Shown piece after piece: positions 1 through 6,131 of a stretch of DNA of 6,349 nucleotides (its first letter is position 1; each line of letters opens with the position of its first letter). A program made the position numbers and the translations under genes. The stretch is from positions 3,400 through 9,748 of the forward strand of contig JABDAI010000045.1 of assembly GCA_013289195.1 (NCBI GenBank), read 5' to 3'. The notes under the pieces were generated by a model. That model saw only the letters and a program-made list of their open reading frames with translations. It ran no database searches and was not told the origin of the DNA. The stretch is from Verrucomicrobiota bacterium (GTDB lineage: Bacteria; Verrucomicrobiota; Verrucomicrobiae; Opitutales; CG1-02-43-26).

Positions 1-49
1 GTTCCATAATTTTTTATTCAAAATGATCAATAATTATTAAATAGATTCT

Positions 50-2902
50 TCATTGAATTAATACCTGGCTTTTTGTTTCAGATTTTGTGAATTGCTGAAG
101 TTTCTTCAGTTGTGTTAAAACATCTTGATTATGAACTACTTTGAAATCAATTGTTTTAAGTCGTAGCAATGAATCCGGTAGTTTCAAAGTTGCATTTTCA
201 GCAATATTTCTAATATTTAATGTTTCAAGATTATCTAGAATGCCTGGCAATTCAAGAGTATTATAAAGATTTCCAATTGTAAGAATTTTGAGGCTTTCAA
301 TTGAAGGTAGTTTTAAATTACTCCTAATACCACTAATGGTAAGCTCCGTAAGGCTATCAAGTGAGTTTTTCAGATCTAAGATAACATAAGGGAAAATAGA
401 TCCGAGCACCAATGTTCTAAGCGCTTTTAGTGAAGGTGGCAGCTTAATCGAACTTTCTATGTTTCGAATCGCGAGATATTCAAGATTATCAAATGTATCT
501 GGAAATTTAATTTTTACATTATCATCAATATCATTGATAGTAAGACTTTTAAGATTGGAAAGCGAATTGGGCAGTTCAATAGCTGTTTTGCTAAAAACAT
601 TTCCTATTTTCAAATTAGTAACTTTGCTGAGTAAATCTGGGAATTGAATTTTGGCATTAGAACCAATATTTCCTAAAGTGAGATTCCTAAGATTAGAGCA
701 GTTTGGCAAGGTTAGAGTCGAATAATGACCAACATTGCCAATAGTGAGATTGATTAAATTTTCACAATTTGATAAATTAAGATTAAACTTTACTTTATTG
801 TTTATATCTCCAATGGCCAGCATTGTAAGTCCCTTTGGTAATTGAAGTGTTATATTCTTTTGAATCTTTCCAATAGTGAGCTTTTGAAGGGAATCTGGTA
901 ATTCTACTATGCTTTCGTAATGAATATCTCCTAAAGTAATGGTCGTAAGACTAGGAAATGAGGCTGAGCTTTTTAATTCTGTTAATAGTTGATGAATAGA
1001 GCCATCAGGGCTATCATTAACTTCAAATTTTTCTAAATCTAATTTCTCAATGTTATTAATTAACTCTTGTTCTTGGAGAAGTACAGCCTTGAACTCACTA
1101 AGATTTTTTATTTTTAAAGCCATTTTTATTGAATTGTTTTTAGCAAACGCGAATTTATGTGCTTCGAAAAAGTCAGATGGATAAAGTTGTTTGCATTGAA
1201 AAGAGACTATAGCTTTTGCCGAAAGCCCATTTGGATAATTCATAAGTTCATAAAATCCTTTTGAAACCAATCGAAGCTGAAGTACCGTTTCTAAATGGTA
1301 ATCCAGATTTGATATAATATAAGGGAGCTCTGCGTTCCACATACAGCATATTGATTTTACTGTATCTCTAATACGTACCGCTTTTTGTAGGATCATCGAT
1401 TTTAACTCAACATCATCATCCATATTTTCAAAGGTAAACTTATGTGTATCTAACTTCTCAAATAAGCCTAGTAATTGAACGCAAGTCTTACTTATTTGCT
1501 TTATAAATAATTTTTCAAGACAAGGGAAAGATTTTGGAAACTTCAGATAAGCACTATCACTGATAAAGCCAATAGAAAGACGTTTAAGCTTATCGAGTGT
1601 CTTTGGCAAGCTCAGCTTAGTATTTATTTCCATATTACCAATAAAAAGCTCGGTAAGGCCATTGAACGATTCTGGCAAGCTCAGCCGAGCACTAATATTA
1701 ATAAGGCCAATCGAAAGGCATTTAAGCTTATCGAGTGTTTCTGGGAATTGCAGTTCAACACCATGATTGATACTGCCTATAGAAAGCTCAGTAAGGCTTT
1801 TTGACTCTGGCAAACACAGCTGAACTCTACCAAAAATACGCCCAATAGAAAGGCGTTTAAGCTCATTGAGTGTTTTTAGTAACTTTAAATCAACATTTTC
1901 TTGAATATCACCAATAAAAAGCTCAGTAAGGCTTTTGAGCGATTCTGGAAAGCTTAGCTGACCACCATAACCAATAGCGCCAATAGAAAGGCGCTTAAGC
2001 TCATCGAGTGTTTTTGGTAACTTCAGATTAACATAATCCCATATCTTGCCAATAGAAAGACGTTGAAGCTCTTTGAGGGATTCTGGAAAGGTGAGCTGAA
2101 TACCACCACCAATATTTCCAATAGAAAGGCATTTAAGCTTATCGAATGTTTTTGGCAACTTCAGATTACTAATAATATTGCCAATAGAAAGCTCAATAAG
2201 ACCTTTGAGTGATTCTGGAAGGCTCATCTTAACGCATTTATAAATATGTCCAACAGAAAGACGTTTAAGCTTATCGAGTGATTTTGGGAAACTCAGTTGA
2301 ACATCTTCAGAAATATTGCCTATAGAAATCTCTGTGAGTTCTTTGAACGATTCTAAGAAGATAAAATCAACGTTTTGTCGAATATCTCCAAACGCGAGAC
2401 CTGTGAGATTGGGAAGAAGATTGGAATTTTTAGTTAGTAAAGCAATAATGAAGCAACCAATATCATTATTAATATCGAGAGCCTTAAAATTCAATTCTTG
2501 GATTTGCTTAAAAAAAGGAGTATCTGGATTCGAAAGCAATGCTCCTTCTAGCTTAGCAAGATCATCTTTATGCTTAATTTCTATGGTAATTTTGTTTTTT
2601 TCGGGTATAATTTCTTTGCTATCCATTAAAGATAGCAAATCTTCTACGGACATAGTTATATTATCTTTCGCACTATGTTTTTCCGCACAGGACAGAGTTG
2701 TTTCTATTTCCATCGAGCGTTCACCAATCGTATTAAAATTATATTGACTAATTGGAGTTGTAATATCCGACACACGGGCAACCCCAGAGGTTCCCTGAAT
2801 GACATTAACTAAAATTGGACTATCCTTTATAGATAAAGCCCTACCGTCAGGACCGTAATGCGTAATTGTCGTAATTTTTGGATCAGGAATGTGCATGTGC
2901 AT
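50..2902 (-). CDS. Leucine-rich-type repeat protein with central F-box-like motif, putative host-directed effector
   Basis: This 950-residue protein has three parts. Residues 1-163 are non-repetitive, with no signal peptide or membrane segment. Residues 164-470 carry about 13 repeats of mostly 23 residues with the pattern LxxLxIGxIxxxxxLxLPxSLxx. Residues 651-930 carry about 12 more degenerate repeats of the same kind. Between them, residues 525-555 read ELPYIISNLD followed by LRLVSKGFYELM, which fits the F-box consensus (LP start, then LxLVSKxFxxL). F-box proteins dock to Skp1 of eukaryotic SCF ubiquitin ligases while repeats such as LRRs bind the target, so a secreted effector is a reasonable inference. 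The C-terminus (KSETKSQVLIQ) is polar with Leu at -3, loosely like Dot/Icm substrates, but this is weak. The start is the first ATG; a second ATG two codons later is equally possible, and neither has a clear Shine-Dalgarno. The gene stands alone, divergent from the decayed DNA to its right. Repeat class and ORF integrity are certain; effector function is inferred. Confidence 0.85.
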   Translation of the reverse strand: MHMHIPDPKITTITHYGPDGRALSIKDSPILVNVIQGTSGVARVSDITTPISQYNFNTIGERSMEIETTLSCAEKHSAKDNITMSVEDLLSLMDSKEIIPEKNKITIEIKHKDDLAKLEGALLSNPDTPFFKQIQELNFKALDINNDIGCFIIALLTKNSNLLPNLTGLAFGDIRQNVDFIFLESFKELTEISIGNISEDVQLSFPKSLDKLKRLSVGHIYKCVKMSLPESLKGLIELSIGNIISNLKLPKTFDKLKCLSIGNIGGGIQLTFPESLKELQRLSIGKIWDYVNLKLPKTLDELKRLSIGAIGYGGQLSFPESLKSLTELFIGDIQENVDLKLLKTLNELKRLSIGRIFGRVQLCLPESKSLTELSIGSINHGVELQFPETLDKLKCLSIGLINISARLSLPESFNGLTELFIGNMEINTKLSLPKTLDKLKRLSIGFISDSAYLKFPKSFPCLEKLFIKQISKTCVQLLGLFEKLDTHKFTFENMDDDVELKSMILQKAVRIRDTVKSICCMWNAELPYIISNLDYHLETVLQLRLVSKGFYELMNYPNGLSAKAIVSFQCKQLYPSDFFEAHKFAFAKNNSIKMALKIKNLSEFKAVLLQEQELINNIEKLDLEKFEVNDSPDGSIHQLLTELKSSASFPSLTTITLGDIHYESIVELPDSLQKLTIGKIQKNITLQLPKGLTMLAIGDINNKVKFNLNLSNCENLINLTIGNVGHYSTLTLPNCSNLRNLTLGNIGSNAKIQFPDLLSKVTNLKIGNVFSKTAIELPNSLSNLKSLTINDIDDNVKIKFPDTFDNLEYLAIRNIESSIKLPPSLKALRTLVLGSIFPYVILDLKNSLDSLTELTISGIRSNLKLPSIESLKILTIGNLYNTLELPGILDNLETLNIRNIAENATLKLPDSLLRLKTIDFKVVHNQDVLTQLKKLQQFTKSETKSQVLIQ
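113..952 (-). repeat. C-terminal leucine-rich-type repeat array (about 12 degenerate units)
   Basis: Codons 651-930 repeat the pattern LTIGxIxxxxxLxLPxSLxxL with unit lengths varying from about 20 to 24 residues. The units have diverged much more from each other than those of the N-terminal array, and no alternating two-unit pattern is obvious, so this block looks older. It runs nearly to the C-terminus and ends with a lysine- and glutamine-rich tail of about 20 residues. Confidence 0.8.
1493..2413 (-). repeat. N-terminal leucine-rich-type repeat array (about 13 x 69 bases)
   Basis: Codons 164-470 of the large protein form a tandem array. Most units are exactly 23 codons; one lacks two codons (near residues 244-246) and one lacks a single codon (near residue 367). 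Neighbouring units alternate between a xFPESLKxLTEL type and a xLPKTLDKLKRL type, giving a higher-order unit of 46 codons (138 bases). At DNA level the element CCAATAGAAAGGCGTTTAAG recurs with small changes, for example near 1707, 1842 and 1980, at 135 and 138 base spacing. Such DNA similarity implies recent expansion by unequal exchange or slippage of a two-unit block. Confidence 0.9.
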
Positions 2903-2951
2903 ATTGATGGCTTTCTAGTTCTCTATTAAAATTAATTAAATTTTATCACAA

Positions 2952-2980
2952 ACAATAAAGTATAAAGTTTATAAGTTCAA
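2952..2980 (-). promoter_or_regulatory. Weak sigma70-like promoter candidate for the large repeat gene
   Basis: Read on the minus strand, TTGAAC (2980-2975) and TATTGT (2957-2952) lie 17 bases apart, each matching four of six consensus bases. This would give a leader of roughly 40 bases before the ATG at 2902. The whole stretch 2903-3000 is extremely AT-rich, so chance matches are likely and the assignment is tentative. Confidence 0.25.
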
Positions 2981-3004
2981 GATTTTTTTGTAATATACTT
3001 AGAA

Positions 3005-3245
3005 GGGTTCTGTCGCATCTATGAAAATAGTGAGATCTGGTGATTTTCTATTCTGAATTTCACTGATACAAAATCCCGCTATGGCATCCTCAAATCCATT
3101 CAAAGGCTATCAAATTATCCTCAACCTCATTCAAAATTTTTTCTTAAAAAGGACACTAAATCATCTAATAACATCCATATCAAGGATAAAATACACCCCA
3201 AAAATGCCATTTGTAAAAAATTTGAGAGGTGCCATCTGTACTTGA
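3005..3245 (+). pseudogene. Possible left end and 5' remnant of an IS6-family insertion sequence
   Basis: The sequence GGGTTCTGTCGCA at 3005-3017 resembles the terminal inverted repeat of IS6-family elements (GGTTCTGTTGCA type in IS257/IS431). An ATG at 3081, at a typical distance inside such an end, opens a 54-codon frame beginning MASSNPFKGYQ. This recalls the NPFKGR-FP start of IS6 transposases, but the following residues do not continue with the expected WYLRY-LSYRDLEE block. No matching right inverted repeat (TGCGACAGAACC) is found in the window. This would be a truncated, decayed copy. The resemblance is short and could be chance. Confidence 0.3.
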
Positions 3246-3368
3246 CGTTAACAAAACTTGTAAACGATAAATAGAAATAGCACCTTTTGGGGGATTTGAT
3301 AGACCTCAAAAAGATGCGGAAAAATGTCCAATCACACTTTGAATTGCATGGACTAGTTGCAGCTATAA

Positions 3369-3768
3369 AACCGGTATTTATTTCTGCTGAATTCACAATG
3401 TATCACTGATCTTGAAACACAGATAGTACACTTCAGAATAATCCCTGAAAACCAATTTATGGTAGAAGCGGTCAAAAATACCTGTGCCGTAACGAAAAAA
3501 TACATGATTAGCATAACCAAAAAGCGACCGCCGAAGGAACTAGTTACTCCTCTTTTGATTCATGGACTGATTGGTTTGCAGCTAACGTGAGAGCGGAAAT
3601 ATTTGGATGCTGACAAAGGATGCCTTTATACAGGGTGTGATAGCGACTTTTGTTCATTTTAAAATCAACTTCGATGTAAAATTATATCCCGGAATAGCCT
3701 GCGCATGTGTTTATTGTCAAAGGAGAAAGAACCTTTTGCGACATTTGGTAATGTCCAATTATGGATAG
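3369..3768 (+). pseudogene. Decayed open frames, faintly like an IS66-type transposase
   Basis: Two open stretches in different plus-strand frames follow each other. The first (3369-3590, 73 codons, no start near its beginning) contains HFRIIPENQFMVEAVKNTC and later RPPKELVTPLLIHGLI. These recall the 'LdIIPaqfxVxexVrxkYaC ... TPgLLAhi' zinc-finger region of IS66 TnpC, although the zinc ligands are mostly missing. The second (3595-3768) starts GNIWMLTKDAFIQG and could correspond to the later G-x-W-x-y segment of the same transposase. If so, the DDE core between them is deleted. No RBS or intact frame is present. The region 2903-3837 otherwise holds no gene I can support. The family match is by eye and weak. 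Confidence 0.25.
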
Positions 3769-3837
3769 CTTACATCGAGCATTTAAAGAAAAGTAAAAGT
3801 GTTAATTTGGCAAATATGGCTGGTAAACCTATAGTGC

Positions 3838-4515
3838 CTATAGATCCCATTCACTATGGTCCGATAATTTTAATCCATATTCATCAAATCCACTATCAGT
3901 AGCTATAGCGCATGAAATATAAGAATCTGGCCTGTTTCCCACTTCACGGCAATAATCTGCTTTGCCATCACCATTTACATCTGCAAATTGTCTTATAGAA
4001 TTATGGTATCCTTTGTCATTGATTCTATATCCATATTCATTAAATCCGTTATTAGTAGCCATAGCACATGATATGAAAGTGTTTGGCGGATTTCCCACTT
4101 CACGACAATAATCGGTTTTACCATCTCCGTTTACATCTGCAAATTGTCTTAAGGGGTTATCGTATCCTTTGTCGTTTATCCTTCCGTATCCGTATTCTTC
4201 CTGAAATCCACTATCAGTAGCTAAGGCACAGGCTATAAAAGTATTTGGCGGATTTCCCACTTCACGACAATAATCTGCTTTGCCATCTCCATTGACATCC
4301 GCAAATTGTCTTATAGAATTATGGTATCCTTTATCATTGATTCTATATCCTTGATCGCCAGAAAGAAATCCATTTCCATTATCAGTAGATATCAAACATG
4401 ATATCCAAGAGCTTGGTCTATCGCCAATTTCTCGGCAATAATCTACTTGACCATCTCCGCTAACATCTGCAAATTGTCTTACAGAGTCTTTGTATCCTAA
4501 ATCAATATTTCGCAT
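3838..4515 (-). CDS. FG-GAP/VCBS-like four-repeat calcium-loop protein, probably lacking its 5' end
   Basis: The 225-residue product is almost entirely four repeats of 52-56 residues. Each contains RQFADVNGDGKxDYCREVG (Asp loops at residues 17-25, 73-81, 127-135 and 179-187) and then xFISCALATxxGF. The DxNGDGxxD motif is the calcium-binding loop typical of FG-GAP/VCBS-type beta-propeller blades, usually found in secreted or surface proteins. Two cysteines recur in every repeat (27/40, 83/96, 137/150, 189/202), suggesting disulfides and an oxidising compartment. Yet there is no signal peptide: repeat 1 begins within the first few residues, an in-frame TAA lies three codons upstream of the ATG, and no Shine-Dalgarno is visible. 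Four repeats are also fewer than the seven blades of a full propeller. The gene may be a 5'-truncated relic or a small intracellular form. Its 3' end abuts the transposase-like debris. Coding is well supported by the conserved repeats; function is unknown. Confidence 0.75.
   Translation of the reverse strand: MRNIDLGYKDSVRQFADVSGDGQVDYCREIGDRPSSWISCLISTDNGNGFLSGDQGYRINDKGYHNSIRQFADVNGDGKADYCREVGNPPNTFIACALATDSGFQEEYGYGRINDKGYDNPLRQFADVNGDGKTDYCREVGNPPNTFISCAMATNNGFNEYGYRINDKGYHNSIRQFADVNGDGKADYCREVGNRPDSYISCAIATDSGFDEYGLKLSDHSEWDL
3877..4506 (-). repeat. Four tandem coding repeats of 156-168 bases
   Basis: The core GCAAATTGTCTT (plus strand) recurs at 3983, 4139, 4301 and 4469, spacings of 156, 162 and 168 bases (52, 54 and 56 codons). 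The length steps come from the loop after the conserved GF, which gains two residues each time. Outside that loop the DNA units are highly similar, including synonymous sites, indicating fairly recent amplification. The unit nearest the start codon is the most diverged. Confidence 0.9.
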
Positions 4516-4811
4516 AAATACTTAGTTTATATTAAATTTACTCATTGAAAGCTGAAAATCAAACTAATTTTAAAATTAATATAGGCTTCAAAAGTGAAAT
4601 GCTCTTGGCTATAGTTTCAACCCATTGCGTGAAGAGTAAAGCGATATCGACCTTAAGGATCGTCATTCATGAGTACTTATATCTCAGTGACTCAATCTTA
4701 GGGATGACACCAGAAAATGTCCTGCCTGGTAATCTATTTATCGAATTGATAGCTTTGAAGTAAACGGCAAAATATCACAATTCTCGCAGATGAGAGAGCC
4801 ATATAATAAAA
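4516..4811. other. Intergenic region without recognisable gene
   Basis: These roughly 300 bases separate the calcium-loop protein from the duplicated small-protein units. A 72-codon plus-strand frame (4545-4763) opens with TTG, has no Shine-Dalgarno and no similarity I recognise. On the minus strand no further calcium-loop repeat can be read in any frame, so there is no sign that the neighbouring gene once extended here. I see no tRNA, terminator or clear repeat. Confidence 0.5.
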
Positions 4812-5277
4812 ATAAGTATTAATTTTTACTTTGTAATTTTTTTAAGTGTTTTTTATTTGACGTTTAATAATTTTTGAGTTTCATTCATCTCGAATGTTTA
4901 GAAAAGTTTAACCACAAAATATAGGAGTATATCTGTTATGAAAATTATTAAGTTATTGAAAATAGCTTTGCTGTCTGTGATAACGAGTTTATCGGTTTCT
5001 GTCGGAACCGCTTATGAACAGGGGCTTAGTGATTTTGATGTCATGCAAGTTGCTGAAGCATTTGCATCATTGGACAATCATGAGCAACTCATGCTCTTAG
5101 AGGTGATAAATCAATGGGATGATTATACCACAGGAAAAATCTTGATAGAGGTATTCAAAGAGATGGTAAAAGGTGAAGTTGCAAATCAATTTATTGAGAG
5201 AGGTAAAGATGTTGTTGAGTCTGTAAAAAGAGAGTATGATTCTTACCAAACTGAGAGTCGTGAACGTGCAGAAAGAG
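4812..5277 (+). repeat. Tandem gene duplication, copy 1 (regulatory region plus gene)
   Basis: Homology with copy 2 (5480-6035) begins at the shared ATAAGTATT, covers about 125 bases of upstream DNA and runs through the coding region to GAACGTGCA-GAAAGAG. After that the two copies share nothing obvious. The unit therefore includes its own promoter region. The spacer between the copies (5278-5479) holds the unique 3' part of gene 1 and a palindrome. Confidence 0.9.
4857..4937 (+). promoter_or_regulatory. Conserved upstream region and RBS of small secreted protein gene, copy 1
   Basis: From TTGACG (4857-4862) to the start codon, this stretch is identical to the corresponding region of copy 2 apart from one inserted A near the start codon. 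TTGACG matches the -35 consensus in five of six bases, but no good -10 lies 16-18 bases downstream (TTCATT at 17). A second pairing, TTGAGT with TTTAGA at 17 bases, is also weak. AGGAG at 4923-4927, ten bases before the ATG, is a clear Shine-Dalgarno with slightly long spacing. Confidence 0.5.
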
Positions 5278-5348
5278 AAAATGCAAGAGCAGATATGGAA
5301 AGAGGCGATAAAGCGGAAAAGATGGAGAACTTTTTTCGTACATGTTAA
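4938..5348 (+). CDS. Small exported protein of unknown function, copy 1
   Basis: The 136-residue product starts with a Sec-type signal sequence: a basic n-region (MKIIKLLK), a hydrophobic core (IALLSVITSLSVSVG) and a likely cleavage near residues 24-27. The expected AxA site reads AYE where copy 2 has AYA, so processing may be shifted to GTA or weakened. The mature part begins with an acidic conserved block (LSDFDVMQ, then VAEAFASLDNHEQLMLL), followed by NQWDDYT and a highly charged helical tail rich in Glu, Arg and Lys with an RERAERE pattern. It ends in a lone Cys. There is no lipobox and no catalytic motif I recognise. The start is fixed by the AGGAG ten bases upstream and by conservation with copy 2. 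Compared with copy 2 it lacks roughly one to two 20-residue repeat units but has 26 extra C-terminal residues. It is probably periplasmic or secreted; the family is unknown to me. Confidence 0.8.
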   Translation: MKIIKLLKIALLSVITSLSVSVGTAYEQGLSDFDVMQVAEAFASLDNHEQLMLLEVINQWDDYTTGKILIEVFKEMVKGEVANQFIERGKDVVESVKREYDSYQTESRERAERENARADMERGDKAEKMENFFRTC

Positions 5349-5369
5349 GCTTAATAAGGAGCCGTGAGC

Positions 5370-5456
5370 TATGACTGCCTTCTAACGATAGCAAATACCA
5401 TTCCCATTTAAAAATGAACAAATGGGAATTGGCATAATTAGGATGAGGCAGTAATA
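5370..5456. repeat. 87-base imperfect palindrome between the duplicated genes
   Basis: An outer stem TATgACTGCCT (5370-5380) pairs with AGGCAGTaATA (5446-5456), with one mismatch. An inner perfect stem ATTCCCATTT (5400-5409) pairs with AAATGGGAAT (5420-5429) around a ten-base loop. The arms between are partly complementary (CTAA with TTAG). No T-run follows, so it is not a standard terminator. It could be a structured RNA end, a protein-binding site, or a small palindromic mobile repeat. It begins 22 bases after the stop codon of copy 1 and has no counterpart after copy 2. Confidence 0.6.
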
Positions 5457-5523
5457 CTGACTTAAACACTGTAATAAGCATAAGTATTGATTTTCAGTTT
5501 GTAATTTTTTTAAGTATTTTTAT

Positions 5524-5605
5524 TTGACGTTTAATAATTTTTGAGTTTCATTCATCTCGAATGTTTAGAAAAGTTTAACCACAAAATATAGGAGTAATAT
5601 CTGTT
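5524..5605 (+). promoter_or_regulatory. Conserved upstream region and RBS of small secreted protein gene, copy 2
   Basis: TTGACG (5524-5529) and the following bases repeat the upstream region of copy 1 with a single inserted A, which places AGGAG (5590-5594) eleven rather than ten bases before the ATG. Near-complete conservation of noncoding DNA, while the proteins have diverged more, suggests that the two genes share the same control or that the duplication is recent. Confidence 0.5.
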
Positions 5606-6031
5606 ATGAAAACTATTAAGTTATTGAAAATAGCTTTGCTGTCTGTGATAATGAGTTCATCGGTTTCTGTCGGAACCGCTTATGCACAAGGGTTTAGTGA
5701 TTTTGATGTAATGCAACAAGTTGCTGAAGCATTTGCATCATTGGACAATCATGAGCAACTAATGCTCTTAAAGACGATAAATCAATGGGATGACTATACT
5801 AGTTTGGTCGAGGTACTCATAGAGATTGGCAAAGAAGCTGGCAAAGAAATTGGCAAACAGTTTGACAAAGATAAATTAGTGAATCAGTTTGTTGAGACTG
5901 TCAAAGAGGTTGCCAAAGAGATTGGCACAGATGAATTAGTGAATCAGTTTGTTGAGAGAGGTAAGGATGTTGTAGAGTTTGCAAAAAGAAAGTATGATTC
6001 TTACCAAAATGAGCGTCATGAACGTGCATAA
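5606..6031 (+). CDS. Small exported protein of unknown function, copy 2
   Basis: The 141-residue product is a paralogue of the protein encoded at 4938-5348. It begins with a textbook Sec signal peptide (MKTIKLLKIALLSVIMSSSV) ending in the signal peptidase I site AYA before QGFSDFD. The conserved block (SDFDVMQQVAEAFASLDNHE, then NQWDDYT) follows. Next comes a helical region with two tandem 20-residue units sharing KLVNQFVE / ELVNQFVE, then RGKDVVEFAKRKYDSYQ. The frame stops at TAA exactly where copy 1 has GAA in an otherwise matching GTGCA-xAAAGAG context, so a single base change could account for its shorter tail; the residual frame beyond soon hits a further stop. The charged, repeat-containing helix suggests a coiled or helical adaptor rather than an enzyme. 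A terminator follows about 100 bases downstream. The function is not recognised. Confidence 0.82.
   Translation: MKTIKLLKIALLSVIMSSSVSVGTAYAQGFSDFDVMQQVAEAFASLDNHEQLMLLKTINQWDDYTSLVEVLIEIGKEAGKEIGKQFDKDKLVNQFVETVKEVAKEIGTDELVNQFVERGKDVVEFAKRKYDSYQNERHERA
5838..5957 (+). repeat. Two tandem 60-base coding repeats in copy 2
   Basis: Units 5838-5897 and 5898-5957 are in phase. Both end with an almost identical 27-base stretch, ATAAATTAGTGAATCAGTTT against ATGAATTAGTGAATCAGTTT, each followed by GTTGAGA. They also share CTGxCAAAGA near their starts. Each encodes 20 residues built as KE-x-x-KEIG-x-x-x-(K/E)LVNQFVE. Copy 1 has only a single diverged equivalent (GEVANQFIERGKDVVE), so this repeat expanded in copy 2 or contracted in copy 1. 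Confidence 0.85.
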
Positions 6032-6131
6032 AGAGCAGAAGGATAAGCACGTTCTGGGATAGAGCAACAATTTAGCTAGGCAAAGGTGTAAGAAACTTTT
6101 TAGGATCAGGTAATTATACTAGCTTAAAATC

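Larger units (their letters stand above)
5480..6035 (+). repeat. Tandem gene duplication, copy 2 (regulatory region plus gene)
   Basis: This is the second copy of the unit at 4812-5277, in direct orientation. The upstream AT-rich segment carries a few substitutions, the 82 bases before the start codon are nearly identical, and the coding part differs mainly by an insertion of 60-base repeat units in its middle and by scattered substitutions. Similarity stops just after the stop codon (TAAAGAG here, GAAAGAG in copy 1). Confidence 0.9.

Noticed and set aside
459..647. 62-codon plus-strand frame
   Set aside because: It lies wholly antisense to the large repeat gene and its periodicity is a shadow of that gene's repeats.
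2316..2747. 143-codon plus-strand frame
   Set aside because: It is antisense to the N-terminal part of the large repeat gene, which shows clear repeat-level protein constraint; no RBS or recognisable domain.
3127..3396. 89-codon minus-strand frame with hydrophobic stretches
   Set aside because: No recognisable domain and no RBS; it overlaps decayed DNA whose plus strand gives more meaningful fragments. A small membrane protein cannot be fully excluded.
3705..3902. 65-codon plus-strand frame
   Set aside because: Its 3' third is antisense to the calcium-loop repeat gene and the rest lies in the insertion-sequence-like debris; no RBS.
3877..4506. Regularly spaced repeats as a CRISPR array
   Set aside because: The units are 156-168 bases, fully coding in one frame, with conserved protein motifs and no unique spacers.
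4545..4763. 72-codon plus-strand frame starting with TTG
   Set aside because: TTG start without Shine-Dalgarno, no family resemblance, and no repeat or context support.
5370..5456. Palindrome as a rho-independent terminator of copy 1
   Set aside because: Neither stem is followed by a run of T on either strand in the expected place.
5191..5481. 96-codon minus-strand frame
   Set aside because: It is antisense to the 3' end of the first small-protein gene and crosses the palindrome; a shadow frame.
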